64,000 nt of DNA from Hyaloperonospora brassicae (taxonomy: Eukaryota; Oomycota; Peronosporomycetes; Peronosporales; Peronosporaceae): positions 372,001 to 436,000 of the forward strand of contig CANTFL010001287.1 in assembly GCA_947650285.1 (NCBI GenBank), in the 5' to 3' direction. The notes beneath the pieces are model-generated. The model was not told the DNA's origin and searched no databases. It saw only the letters and a list, made by a program, of their open reading frames with translations. Position numbers and translations under genes: made by a program. Below, piece after piece: positions 43,402 through 55,551 of this stretch (position 1 is the first letter of the stretch; each line of letters starts with the position of its first letter).

Positions 43402-44711
43402 CAGGATTGGGTTCGATTAGGCGTGCCAGTGACGCAACTATAGCCAAGTATGCTCGGTTCGCTGTTGCCATCAATTTAAAAAAGATTGCAGAGCTGTTAG
43501 AGCAGTATTGGACGTTATCTTTTGCACTGGATATGTCGACACACATAAGCACTTCGTGTCTCGAGATCCGTCCCCGTTTACATCTTCTTAATAATGGCAT
43601 TCTCAATGTCCATATTTTGGCGATTCCAGTGTACGAACGACACACTGGCGAGGTCATTCTCGACTGCTTGTGAAGCGCTCGACGCTGTGCTGACGCAATG
43701 GCTTGACATCATCATTGGCACCTCTTCAGATGGCGAAAAGAAATGGCAGGCCGATTCAGCGGTTGTATCACCAGGTTCCAAAATGTTGCAAAGCCTGGTT
43801 TTATTCGAGTTTGGTGTGGCGCGCACCAGCTGGACATCGTTTACAAGACGCGTACATCCATTTCGGTGATGATGAGTTTCACGGGGTGTTGACCTCCATC
43901 ATCTCATACCTTCGTCGACAGCAGAACCTGATCAGCGAAATAAGGACGGCTTGCCCAAAACCTGCTACCTCTCGTTGGGAGTCTATGAGCAAATTCGGTG
44001 GCTGGTTCAAGGCCAAACGTGTCCGTGTTCGTGCCTTCTTTGCCAAAATAGAATCCAGTCCGCACGCCGTCCGACCGTTGGTGGATTTACACCATGATTG
44101 CTGAAGCCTTTGCAGCACGCGCGGCGGTGACATTCACGCAGCTCCAAGGATACTCCGTCACGGTGGCAATGCAGCAAGAGCATTTAAAGAGTTTGGTGTT
44201 GTTCTACATCAAATGCGTCGGTGCAAAAGGTCCATTCCTGGCGGATGATGGTGAGGCGGACACACTGGACCCTAATGATAGGCATGTATCGACTTCCAAA
44301 AAGTTTGCTGCTGGTCTTGTCGAAGTGAAGAGTTTCATTGATGATCAGGGTTCATTCGTGCCTGAGATCCTTGCGACCATGGATGATGGAGAAGTGAGAG
44401 ATGTTGTGGAAAACGTCGCGACTCTGTTCATCAATACGATCAACGGTATTGATGAGATTGTGGCTGAGCGAGATCCCAATAATCGAGGCGTGAATTCAGA
44501 GGACTCCAAACTTCCACCCGTTGCACCTTATGACCTGGTTTTGATTCGCAACTCCGAATTCAGTGCGATTGTGAGGAGTCAGAAGGAGCGCCTCCTGGCG
44601 CGTTGAACGCTCGAACAGATCGACTTTTATTGAGCAGGAGCACGGCGAGCTGTTGAATGCGGTGCGATGTGAACCTGCTCTCAAGTCGACATTAGACTCC
44701 CTCAATGGAGA

Positions 44712-44948
44712 TTGTACTTCGATGAATCATGGGGTGTTGTCAAAGACAGGTTTAAGTATCTTCATCGATTCTGTGATGGAGTTGCTACTGTGTTTCCCGG
44801 CACGAGTCACGTTGAATCTGATTTTTCGATTTTAAAGAATGAAAAACACGGTTTTTGCAATAGTATCATCGATCTTTCGCTAGAAGGAGTGTTGCAGTGC
44901 AAGCGAATGAAAATTCTGAGCCTCACTGCCGGTTTTGGAGCTGAATAA
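44712..44948 (+). pseudogene. hAT transposase C-terminal fragment
   Basis: Contains FPGTSHVESDFSILKNEKHG and IDLSLEGVLQCKRMKIL, which resemble the C-terminal part of oomycete hAT-like transposases. It ends at a stop just before the right terminal repeat. It probably belonged to the same gene as the BED fragment. Confidence 0.5.
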
Positions 44949-45009
44949 ACAGTGATCCGTATATAATATTTTGGTCAAGCCGTAAACAAGCTATTTACGG
45001 TATTTACGG

Positions 45010-46641
45010 TAGAATTCAAATATTGAGAGGCCTGGCCATCAGCGATTGTTTGTATCCCGACAGCTGTCGCAGGTTGCGTTTGGTAGTTGTTGAGTGAGTG
45101 AGGTCGTAAGACTGTGTTAACTGCTCTTTGGTACACCCTCTGATGTTGTTCACGTACGACTGTTTTCGCCATCTCGGCAACAGAAATGGGAAGTCTCCAT
45201 GTACAATGGTAACTGCAATAGGCTGTTTGGCTGTACATGACCACTCAACACTGACGCGTTGAGCCAAGATTTCGGGACATTGCCCTACACAGGTCGTCTA
45301 CTGAACGAGCAGAGGCTGTTCTTCTGCGCACTAGTGCTAGAGATGTTAGGTCGCACGGCCCGTACCCAGGCAGTCTTCATCCTTTGCATCAGTGTCAATA
45401 CGATGGCTTTGTCTGTGAGTGTCGATGAGGCACCCGTCGTCACAATGTTCTATGTGACCCGCGCATATTTGACTTCCCTTTTGTTTGCTTTGTTGTGTGC
45501 CAGACTCGATATCCCCTAACTGTCGAATCCGACTGGGGCCAACGTGAGCCGTTGCATTCTTGGATCGCAGTGATGGGAATATTTCTTACCAGACAAGTCG
45601 ACCGGCAGTGTCGAATGAAACGCATCATCAGGTTTTGGTTTGCTGTTGCTGCGGGACTCATCGATTCAATCTTTGCACTTCAGTTTTGCAGAGATCACTA
45701 GCTGCTGTACGTACGGACTCAAAAAGTAGTAGGCGCAAGTGTGAAGCATGATGCAGTGCTTATGGCGATCTACTGCTCCGAGCCGGTATGCGATTGCTCG
45801 CTGTCGCGTGCATTGGGAGATGCTTAATCACGCGAACAATGTATGGCATGCATGCATGCATGCTACGTACAATACGTACCTACACGTCTTGCGCCGCAAG
45901 TGTAGACGCGTATTATACCTCAACCAAAGTAAGATAACAGCCTGTCAATGAATGTTCCTAGTACCACGCGACTTCATACAACCAAGAGCTCGAGCTTTCA
46001 CATCTGATCCCGATACGTAGCGTCACACTGGATACCAGTGGACTTCAACTCACAGCGACATCGTCTAGCCGCTCTTCGCAGCAGCACAGCATCGTGTACT
46101 GTACTTTTGTTCATCTCTGTCTGCGAACACGCCATGATCTATACCAGCAGCATTCTCGCCTGTACTATCTTTTTCCTGCAGAAACCTGCTGAATGTTGAA
46201 AGAGCAAGCAAAATGACCTGCGAACACGATCTCGCTATGCAGATCACCTGCAAGTCAGATACGACATCGCCTCTCGGAACGACAACCAGATAAACGTTTT
46301 GACTGGTTGCTGAGCTGACAAAGTGTCGTTGCCGACTCCATCGAGGCCCATTGTCGATATGTCCCTCCGATGCTGTTCGTGTTCTTCTTGGCTCTGGGCC
46401 CTATTATCTATCGCTTCTATCGATCACCCCTGGATGACTTTTTCTGACAATATATTGCACAAAATGACGCAAGTTCTCAAATAGTAAATGTTAGCTGGTA
46501 GTATATCATTCAGCCCCCCCCCCCTTTGTCGCTACAAACATCAAGTCTAAAATCATACTACAAAGCAAAAAGTAGCAGCCCTCGATAGCACTGCGCGCGG
46601 GACGAGCTCCGCCGCAAGTACTACCGGCTGTTCCTCGGATA
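45010..46641. other. Intergenic stretch, no supported gene
   Basis: Short frames only. A C-run of about a dozen bases lies near 46516-46527. The region upstream of 46642 should contain the promoter of the next gene. No clear motif was found. Confidence 0.4.
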
Positions 46642-47811
46642 ATGCCGAGCGATGGCGTTCAAGCGCCTGACCCACTCGACGTGGATGCGCACGGCATTCC
46701 CATTTCCTGCGCCCATAGCCCGCAGACGGATCTGCCCGTGTGGCAATACGTTCACAAATTGACGACACCCGTCGCGAACGAAAAAAATGCCAGTCGACCG
46801 TATACGCACATTTGCATTCTGTGCGCCGCTGCCCCACCACTGCGGTCCACGAAGAAGAGAGCGGCGACGTGGAAAGATGCGCTGATGCGGCAGCGAATGT
46901 CGACGAACGCCGTCGCGCACGTTCAGCGCGTGCACCCGCACGAGTTCACGACTATTGCCGACTACAAACAACGCAAGCGCACTGCCGGACTGGCAACGAA
47001 AGCGCGAGTGAAAAATAGTAGTCGTAATAGTAGTACTACTACTGCGACGACGACGACGACAGCAAGTACTACTACTACTGCGCCGCCCCCTCCACCTGCG
47101 CTCACGAGCGAGAGCCGAGGGCCAAAGCTGAAGAAAAGTAGCGCTAAAGTGACGCGAAAAAGTGGCACCCAGCAGCAGCAGCAGCAGCGACTCGGACCGA
47201 AGAGACGCCGAGGCGCCGACAGAGCGCTTGCGACTCCCTTGAGACGCAGCCGCAACGCCGTTGCGAGCGCTGCGCCTTTCGACAGCACAGCAGCAGTGGG
47301 CGAGCGGTCGTCGGATCCCCACGCGGCCGACAGTGCCGTTCAGTGGCTCTTGTCGTCGGGACTGCCCGCGTCGGCGCTCGACGATCGACATCTGCTTCAG
47401 CTCGTGCACCGCCCGCTCGTTGGGCCGTCGGCGCTGGACGTGGCCGTCCACGTGCAGCGCGAGTTTGGCCGATTCGGCCATTGGCTTTCGTCGTATCTGC
47501 TCGCCGAGTCGCGGGCGGCAATGGGACTTTCGTTTCTGGCGCTTCGTCACGAGTTGCGGCCGCTGGAGACTGCTACTGTGGCAGCGGCAGGCGCCGTGAC
47601 GCTGACGGGTCGGCCGCTGGCGACGCAGCAACGAGCGTTTGTCAGTGCTGCTATTGGGTTCATCGACTCCCAGTGGCGCAAAGTGGATTTGGTGCTCGCA
47701 GCGAAAGTGGTCCCGCGGACATGGGACCAGCACGTGACGCAGCTCGTAGACCAGACAGTGTCGAAGGTGTACAACATCCCGTCCATCTCAGAGTACGCAC
47801 GGTTCGATCAA

Positions 47812-47844
<33 letters not shown>

Positions 47845-49371
47845 AGTGGGGCTGAAGATGCTGCTGCTAGTGGGGCTGAAGATGCTGCTGATGTGCCCTC
47901 AGGACTTGATGTGAAGGGAGAGTATGGGTCGTGCACCGACAAGCGGGAGGATTTGCTCACACGAACGCTGCGCCAATGTGTGAGTGACGCTCTAGGAGTT
48001 GGCCGCTGCAGTTTGTCTGGCGAGGAGACGAACGTTTGTCGCATCTTGCGCTTACTGCAAGAGCTAATGCAGTTCTTTGAGCCGTCCGAGCGATCCCGTG
48101 CTCTGGCCGAGATTGGCGCTGCTTGCAGCACAGGCACGTCGCTTTGCTCGCTTGTGTCGATGGAAAAGATGATGCTGTCCACCCATACCTCGATTGGTGT
48201 GCTTGCGAGACTCCTCGCAACAAGTTGCGCGCGGTTCCCGTTGTACCAGTCGTACTTTCAATCCCCTGTCCGACCGACAGCGACAGAGCCCGATGACGAG
48301 TCGGCGTGGACGCAGCTGACTATGCAGGATTGGCAAACCGTCACGGAAGTCGAAGCAATTTTGAGCCATCTTGGACAGTTCCGTCTCGAAAAGCGCGTTG
48401 CTCTGAGAACGAGCGCAGTGGCATCGTCGTATGCTATGCTGTTCCGACGTCTGTTGTCTGTTACTACGAATGCTTCCAGCTTGAAGGTCTACTGCATGGA
48501 TGAGCCCATCATCAATTTACCGTCTACCCGGCGCACGATTCAACGGAAGGCCAAGCGTGTGGACGAGTTTACCCCGACTGGCCGGCAGTGTCTTTTGCAG
48601 CTCCGGCAGCTCATCTCACAGAAGTTCTCGAGTCCTTCTACCCCGTCCGCCGTTGACGATGAAATAAAAGCTATGCTGCTGGATCCTCGTATCAGCTGCA
48701 AGGTTGGCGATCTTGTAACGGACGCCCAAGCATTGTGTCGCGCTCAGGAAGCTTTGCGCCAGGAACATCGTACTGTGTTCGAGTTGCTTGCAGCCCGTGA
48801 CGGCGACGGCTTTCCTGGTCCAGACAATGAGATCGAAGATGACCTCGATGACGAGTTCAGTTCTCTGTTGATGGTAGAGGGGTCGAAAAACCAGTCGCCT
48901 GCCGTGTCATCATTCATCACACTTAGCGGCAGACGTCCAAGCAAAAACGACGTAGCTGAGGATGAGGTTCGCGCTTGGCGAGAGTGGCAGAATGTGTGCA
49001 TTGAGGGAAACGCCCTCGCGCAAATTGGCGCTGATTTGTTCAGCAAGGGCAAGTACAACTTACTGAAGCTGTACCACCACGTGGACATACTGGAGTGGTT
49101 CCGGGATGTTGGCCAGCATGCGCATCCAGCAGCGTCACTGCTGGCTCGCATCTACCTCGGCCGACAAAATTCGCCATCCCCAGCCCTCAGGACGTCGCTC
49201 TCACGCTTTACGGTGCAAGAAGAGGCCACGTGGGCTTTGGGGGCTGCTCAACGAGCGGAAAGGCGGTGCATTTTGCACCACAATTGGCGCCAGTACCAAG
49301 AGCTGAAGTCAAAGGCAACGCCATCGGCCGCCAACAACGAAATGGTCAACCCGAGTTTGAGTGGTTTTTGA
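46642..49371 (+). CDS. hAT-transposase-derived protein with BED finger
   Basis: 909 residues, intact, single exon from ATG 46642. A BED-type zinc finger is seen near residues 55-100 (HICILCAAAPP ... AHVQRVHPHEF). A Ser/Thr/Pro and basic linker follows. The core has the helical composition of a hAT transposase (ALDVAVHVQREFGRFGHWLS, FVSAAIGFIDSQWRKVDLVL). An Ala-rich repeat (about residues 391-412) is encoded by GCT units, with two copies of ASGAEDAA. The C-terminus from about 812 (DILEWFRDVGQHAHPAASLL, then ARIYLG and SPALRTSLSRF) matches the hAT dimerisation domain. I could not place the catalytic DDE residues and saw no terminal repeats around the gene. This suggests a domesticated, chromosomal gene, perhaps a DNA-binding regulator. 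The intact frame contrasts with the ruined hAT copy 1.6 kb upstream. Confidence 0.75.
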
Positions 49372-51459
49372 GTCATCTCCACACGAGGTTTCGTTAGCTC
49401 CACGAGGAGTGCTGGACGCACGTCTTTGCATTGTCTGGCTTCGATTGGCAAGGAGAGAGTCGATCGGTCAGCAGTCAAGCGCCAGACGTCTATCAACTTC
49501 TTTCCACGACCGTAGCACCAATAGTCTTTTGGCCATCACGCGCAGTCTTGTCGTCGTGCTGCCCGTTTGGCTTCTGGATGCTGTGGTGGTCCGCGTCTGA
49601 TGCTTTTTACGACGCTATACTTTCACCTCAAGCTGTCGTGGCGTCTGAATGGGTATCTCGTTGGTACCGATGATGGCAGCGTAATTTCTGCTTGCGCCGA
49701 CTGGCCTATACCATCCGGTAAAGCTTCATCAATGCTGCTAGAAGTTCATAAGTCGTGGATGCGAAACACGGATCACGAGTCACAACTTGTCCACGTGTTG
49801 GTTTGCTATTCGTTATCGCTTGATAGCGACTAAAATGGTTTCGTTGTTGCTGGAAACATGACTCATGAACCAGAGACAACAAGAAGATCGCATATTCACA
49901 CGTGGTTTTTCTGTTCAGTATCGTCACCGTGCGCACTGGTAAAGACACATTCAGTGTCATGTCGACACTATCATCCAAAGCCATGAGTAAAAAGAATCCT
50001 GGATGACAATGTCTTTTGGCCACGTTGTGGAAGATACGCATATGCAGCAATTCTGCGTTTCGTTGTGCCTTGCCATCGCGCCGTGTTTATCAATCCGCCG
50101 GGTCCTCTACGACGTTGTGTTCCTGATCACGTTGCAACATCGACTCAGCTTGTAGCTTCGATGCCACAGGTCGACGCGCATTGTCGGACGATTCTTTCTT
50201 GACCATCACTGCAAACGTCTGCCTTCTCACAAACTTGCAGTGACGGGGCGTGTACAATACACGTCCCGTAATACATTGCTGGGTATGCCATTATTGTATG
50301 CTGCGTTGACTCGTTTTGGAGGCAAATGATGCCAGACATGAGCTCTTGCCTTCACTTGCGAACCTGAATATCGATAGATCGAGAGCTTTCCGCCTCAACA
50401 CTTTGACCCGCATGCTAGCTGCTAGCCATCGATACTGCTTGTGTATATATATACTTGATTCCTGACACTCCAGTGCAAGCAGTAAATAGCTTGTGGACAG
50501 TCTAAGGAATGTTTCTAGCACTTTTTTCTGCAAGAAGAACGTTTCGTCCAGCTGCTGACATCTCGAAGTTACATGCAAAACCCATGTAACGTCTGGCGAT
50601 GACCGCCCCCTTTTGACTTGGACGACCGTATGTGCTTTTGTCAACAATAAGCACACTTTGCAACATGCCGAAGACTTTGCATTGCTGTCATAGACCATGC
50701 GACTCACACGCGCACATTTATTGTCCTGTAGACTGTTCATTCATCTCATCCACAAGTCGACTTCGTGTTTGCGATCCTACGCATCATTCATTACCGATGC
50801 AACCAGTCCACCGCATCAGTTGTTTGCACTGCAGAGAACATGGCATCATCGGCATCGGTGTCCCAATGCGATGGAAGCCGACATAATTCGTCTATTGCCA
50901 GCAGACGTTGGTCCACAATGTGTAGTTACATCAACGAGATGTCTTTTTGCACGCTGCCTTTGCCAGCGATTGACCTGCACGGCGGTCGCTTTTCCGTCCA
51001 ACATATCCAAATCGTTTGTTCGGGCACTTTTTCGCCAGACGCTGTGTCCCTCTCGCACTCGATGTCCAGCCGCTATAGTGCACCAACCAGTCGCACGAAT
51101 TGTTCAGCCCATTCAGCTCACGTCGCTCTTGCAGAATGCGTCGAGAATCGTTCTTCAAGCGGTCCATCCGACCTCAATTGACCAACTCAGAGCAAAAAGA
51201 GACAAAGACAATCACAACGTCTGGGTGCGCGGCTTCGTCCATACGCAGAGAGACTCTACAGGAACAAAGTCTCGGACAGAAAACAAATTATAGGCTGTCA
51301 TTCATTAATTAGTTGCACAACATCTGAGAGGCTGCAACCGCACGTGAACTTCAATACGCTACCCACCCAAACTCGGTGCGCGGCCTGATTGCTCGGGTCT
51401 GCTCGAGTACCAACGAACCCACCGCGTCTATCGCTGGGTCAATGTAAATCCACAACACA
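49372..51459. other. Intergenic stretch, no supported gene
   Basis: 2.1 kb between a + and a - strand gene (convergent). Only short overlapping frames without motifs were found. Confidence 0.45.
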
Positions 51460-54198
51460 TCACACGTCTGTCCCGGTTTTCGCCCGCTCCGCGTCGATGT
51501 CCGAGCTGTGATTGCTGTCCATGCTCGAAGGAGACACTGGCTGCGTCTTCGTAGGGCTCGGCGGGTTCTTCTCATCGTCCGTCTCTATTTCCTTCGTGTC
51601 GTCTCTTGTGGACAGCAAAAACTCATCATACAAATGCTCCACCGGCTCGACATTCTCATCGTCTGTTCCTCCGGAGCTCAAAGACGAAGCTGACACGCCA
51701 AAGTCCGCCGCCCGGTTCGGCCGCAACAGAGTGAGATCGAAATGCGACCCGCTTGTCGTCAAAAACGAGTCCAGCATCGTGTCCTCCTTTACAGCCAGTG
51801 CTCGGGGCTTCGAGGGCCTCCCAGAACTGCTGCTATCGCTGGCCGACATCGGCGACAACACGGTCGCTCCATTGCCCTCCTCATCTGGTTCAGGAATATC
51901 GCGCTGCTCTTCGTCGGGGCCGTCCATGTAGTTGAACGCAAAGTCGTTAAACAGCTCGTCATTCGAGCTCTTTGCCGACGCGGGCGTGTCAATCGGGACC
52001 TCCACCGTGTTCATGTACGTCTCAAAGATATCTTCCGTACGGTACTCTTTCGCATGCTTCTCCATGAGGGCGTACTGCCCCTCAAACAGCGCTTCTTTGC
52101 GGTCCACGCGGTCCCAATCGAGTCCCTTGAACCACGGGTGTCGCTTGATCTGCTCAAAGCCATGCTCGCCCGAGCCCAGTCGAGCAGCCTCGTTCTTCGT
52201 GAGCAACTTCGACACAAAGTCCTTTGCGTCTTCGGTGAAACGAGGCGAAAACTTCAAGTCCACATTCACAATCCGCTCCTTGATGAGGCGATTCGTCTTG
52301 GCGTTGAACGGCGTACGGCCGTCAATCATTTCGTACACCATGACACCTAGGGCCCACCAATCCACAGCACGCGAGTACGACTTGCCGCTAAACACCTCGG
52401 GCGCCATCATCTGGTACGTGCCGACGAACGTCGATGTACGCCCCTTTTCAGGCATGTTCTCTTTCGACATGCCAAAGTCCGTCAGCGCCACGTGACCGTC
52501 CGAATCCACCAGCACGTTCTCGAGCTTGAGGTCGCGATAAATAATGTTATTCTGGTGCAAGTGACGAATGGCCAGCGCCACCTCGGCAGTGTACAGTCGC
52601 GTGCGATCTTCGGCAAACCTCCGCGCAAGACGCATCTGGTCCAGCAGATTGCCGCCAGGGTAGTACTTTGACAGCAGATACAGCTTTGCTTTTGTCTGGA
52701 AAGCGTAGCACAGTGTTGCCACATACGGGTGTTTGATCCGATCGAGAATGCGCCGCTCGGCATTCGTCGCTTCGACAAGTCCACGCTGGATCATGAGCTT
52801 CTTGCGAATCGCTTTCATGGCGTAAAACACGCCTTCGTCGTAGCCATGTTTCTTGCGCACGAGCTTGACACGACCGCAGGCTCCTCGACCCACGAGCTTG
52901 ACAATCTCAAAGTCGCCCAGACACACGGGGTCGTCATCGTCGGCCATCGGACGGATAAACACACTGCAGCGTTCCTGAGCCGCGGCCGTTGGACTCGTGT
53001 GGTTCTTCGCACTGCGGTTCTTCCGACGTGGGTCGATCAAGCACGGCAGCGACTGACACAGCGAACAGACGCGCCAGCTGCCAAACGCCGGCACAAACTT
53101 GTCCTCGCAGCAGCGACTGCAGTACTTGACTTCGCACCACGAGCACGGAATGCGTCGATTGAGCATTGTCAGCTTGCGATGGCAGATGCCACAGGCGTTG
53201 ATCCTGCTGGCGTTCACGGTAATGCCTGCAGCTTCGCCGTCGCGCGCTGCAAACGAGCCAAACACCGAGCTCTTGACCATCTCGAGCGCATACGCGCCGC
53301 TGCTGCCCAGCACGTTGGACGGCACTGTACCAGCCGAGACACAGACGCAGCCATGGCGCGCGTGTCCCTGCGGGATCTTGCAGCCCACGTCAATGTCGGC
53401 ACTGAGGATCCACGCAACGGCGCGGCGCGCGAGCATGCGCCGCGCAAAGTACGAGTCGCTGTCGCTCACGTAGTGCGAGGGCTCCACGAGCGCGAGCGCC
53501 TTGACGCGGTCCTGCATCACACCTGCGCCATTGTCGTAGTTCAGCAGGTGCAGCACCATCTGCGCGCCGCGGGAGAACGCAACGATAAACACGTCGCTCG
53601 CCAGCGGCGCCACCAGGTGGTCCCACGCGCTCTCCACGTGCGCGCGCGGGTGGCAGCTCTGGGCCGCGGGGTTGAGGATCACGACGCCGTAGTCCTCGCT
53701 CAGCGCCTTCTTCAAGTACGACATCATCGACCCACTGTCGCCGTCGCTGTCGAACTGGTTCATGCAGATGCTGCGGCTCCAGATGCCGGCTTCCCGGTAA
53801 GGTACGATCACGAGCACCCGCTGTTTCGTGGCGTAGCCGCGCGAGACATAGACAGTCCCTTTTGCGCACTCGCTACAAGCCGACGACGCGATGCTGTTGC
53901 GACGAGGCCGTTCTTTCCCCGCGGCCAGCTGGCGGGGCCGGCCCGCCGAATCCGAGTCAGTGCGCGGGCCCGGCGACCTCTCGTGGGGCATACACCTGTC
54001 ATCCGGCTTGCGGGCCGCAGCGGCTTCGCCCGAGGCCACGACGACCTCCTGGAAGCCCAGTTCCGTGTGCAGACGCCGCTGCACCGTGCGGATCAGCGTG
54101 TCGACGAACGCGCACGAGTCTTCGGCCGTCGCGCCTTGGGCCAGGCCCACGCTCCCCCGTCGGCCCGCGACCAAGTGCGTGGCGGGGCCGCTGTACAT
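51460..54198 (-). CDS. Arb2-FYVE-AGC kinase fusion protein
   Basis: 912 residues from the first ATG (54198), no intron needed. Residues about 115-310 match the Arb2/FAM172 alpha-beta hydrolase-like domain: RVLVIVPYREAGIWSRSICM, EDYGVVILNP, the nucleophile elbow AFSRGAQM with Ser209, VKALALVEPSHYV and VSAGT. A FYVE-type zinc finger lies at about 336-381 (CGICHRK, CSWCEVKYCSRCC, CSLC); the usual WxxD and full RRHHCR signatures are absent, so it is FYVE-related rather than classical. An AGC kinase domain runs about 426-690: GRGACGRVKLV, FYAMKAIRKK, catalytic Asp556 in IIYRDLKLEN, LTDFGMSKE, MMAPEVF and WWALGVMVYEM. The AGC tail contains NDFAFNY-type hydrophobic sequence. The C-terminus is Ser/Asp/Glu-rich. 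All kinase residues are present. Likely a membrane-recruited signalling kinase; substrates unknown. Confidence 0.88.
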   Translation of the reverse strand: MYSGPATHLVAGRRGSVGLAQGATAEDSCAFVDTLIRTVQRRLHTELGFQEVVVASGEAAAARKPDDRCMPHERSPGPRTDSDSAGRPRQLAAGKERPRRNSIASSACSECAKGTVYVSRGYATKQRVLVIVPYREAGIWSRSICMNQFDSDGDSGSMMSYLKKALSEDYGVVILNPAAQSCHPRAHVESAWDHLVAPLASDVFIVAFSRGAQMVLHLLNYDNGAGVMQDRVKALALVEPSHYVSDSDSYFARRMLARRAVAWILSADIDVGCKIPQGHARHGCVCVSAGTVPSNVLGSSGAYALEMVKSSVFGSFAARDGEAAGITVNASRINACGICHRKLTMLNRRIPCSWCEVKYCSRCCEDKFVPAFGSWRVCSLCQSLPCLIDPRRKNRSAKNHTSPTAAAQERCSVFIRPMADDDDPVCLGDFEIVKLVGRGACGRVKLVRKKHGYDEGVFYAMKAIRKKLMIQRGLVEATNAERRILDRIKHPYVATLCYAFQTKAKLYLLSKYYPGGNLLDQMRLARRFAEDRTRLYTAEVALAIRHLHQNNIIYRDLKLENVLVDSDGHVALTDFGMSKENMPEKGRTSTFVGTYQMMAPEVFSGKSYSRAVDWWALGVMVYEMIDGRTPFNAKTNRLIKERIVNVDLKFSPRFTEDAKDFVSKLLTKNEAARLGSGEHGFEQIKRHPWFKGLDWDRVDRKEALFEGQYALMEKHAKEYRTEDIFETYMNTVEVPIDTPASAKSSNDELFNDFAFNYMDGPDEEQRDIPEPDEEGNGATVLSPMSASDSSSSGRPSKPRALAVKEDTMLDSFLTTSGSHFDLTLLRPNRAADFGVSASSLSSGGTDDENVEPVEHLYDEFLLSTRDDTKEIETDDEKNPPSPTKTQPVSPSSMDSNHSSDIDAERAKTGTDV

Positions 54199-55551
54199 GT
54201 TGGCCTGCGCGGGGTGGCGTTTGGCGCTGCCGAGACTGGCCGCGCGCGGTTTGCCAGCAGCAGAAGCGATGGCGGCGGGTGGATGGGCGGCGCCTCGAAG
54301 CGAGTCGAAGGGCGCAGGTCCGCAAGTCAAAAACTGAGTCGGAAAACGGCGATCTGAATGGCGCGGAGGAGGACGAGGCGGCTGTAGCGGCTGTGGGCGC
54401 TACGGGGGACACGGGCGCGTGCAGGCGACGGACGGGCAGTAGTGAGTGGGAGTGGCGTCGCGTCGCGCGTGTGGCGTGGCGGCGGGTTTTCTATTGCAAA
54501 TTAAACGCGGAATGGACAGCGCGAGGGCGCGAGCAGAGCAGCTCGTGGCTTGGGGGCGTGCGCGTGGGGCCTACCGTGGAGAATACCTGTCATTGTGGAT
54601 AGCTGCCCGTGCTTGTGGACACTGTATGGCGATACTGCAGCGGTTAGTATGCTCGTAAGTGCTTGTGCCACTGCGTTGGGGCATAGGCAGAGAGAGAGAG
54701 AGAAGCAGGATGATCGAGGGACTGGATCGGTAATCAGCTCAGAAGAGCCGGGATGCTGCCCATCAACCGTCTCAGCGAATAGGGGAACCGCACCCTAGTT
54801 TTTTCCGGCTCGGGCGCGCGTGCAAGCGACGGGACAGACCGACCACCGGGTTCCGCGGCGCTTTCCCGACTCTTCTCTCGTCTTTCCTTGGGATTCCATG
54901 CGAATCAGAGGACCGATCGCGAACGGCCCTTCAACTCAGTCACTCGCCCTCACGCACGCGCGCACTCGCTACAGACGTCGCTCGTTCCTTCGTCTCTGCT
55001 CGATCGGTCGGGCGCATACGCTGCGTTGCAGTCGATCGAGGACGTTTGCAGATTCGGTCAGTCGACAGAGCGACCGAATGAACGACGGACCAGCGCTTGA
55101 GCTCAGAAAAGTGCCTCGTCTGCGACGACAACGACGAGGGCATTGACGACAATCGAATCACACGACCGAAAGAGACAGTGACTGGAGCGACAGACACACA
55201 CACACGAGCTGCTTCTTGTCGATCGTCAACGTGGTGAAAGTGGGGGGGGGGTGAGGCAACTCGAACGTACACACAGTGACTTTCTCGCAAGTCGCGGCGT
55301 TTGTCGTGTCGTGTCGCATGAAGTGACCCATTACCATTGAGAACAAAGCGCTACAGAACGCGAATCTACGATCTTTTTCTTCTTCTCTCTCACTTTCCCC
55401 CTCTCTCTCTCTCGCTCACTCTCTCTCACTCACTCACTCTCCCCCTCTCTCTCTCTCTCTTTGGTGCAACACGAGACACGTGATGGCTGCAATCTTCGGC
55501 CAATGAGCTGCGACGTTGTTGAATGGCTACTTTCTGGTGTGGTCGACACCA
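54199..55551. other. Divergent intergenic region
   Basis: Lies between the divergently transcribed Arb2-FYVE-AGC and MYND-SET genes and should contain both promoters. The left part is GC-rich. The frame of the kinase gene stays open to about 54330 without an ATG. No gene is supported. Confidence 0.5.
55374..55462. repeat. Pyrimidine (CT-rich) tract
   Basis: A nearly pure C/T tract of about 90 bp on the + strand with CTCTCT and CACTCACT units, about 90 bp before the MYND-SET start codon. It may be part of the promoter or 5' leader. Confidence 0.75.

Larger units (their letters stand above)
42497..45009 (+). mobile_element. Decayed hAT-like DNA transposon
   Basis: Both ends carry the repeated nonamer CCGTAAATA: left end from 42497 with a second copy at about 42520, right end as TATTTACGG at 44992-45000 and 45001-45009. 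Between them are + strand fragments of a transposase in several frames: a BED-type zinc finger, middle fragments (43380-43673, 44094-44606) and a hAT C-terminal dimerisation region. The many frame changes indicate a dead copy, although some changes could be introns. No convincing 8-bp target duplication was found, so the borders are inferred. Confidence 0.55.

Noticed and set aside
42485..45020. An 8-bp target duplication for the hAT relic
   Set aside because: Flanks share only GAATT by chance; no 8-bp match at the inferred ends.
46621..47733. A 370-codon open frame on the - strand
   Set aside because: Opposite the BED/hAT-derived gene; very Arg/Ser-rich and without domain structure.
52729..54357. 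A 542-codon open frame on the + strand
   Set aside because: Opposite the Arb2-FYVE-AGC gene; Arg/His/Ala-rich with no motif, so a shadow.
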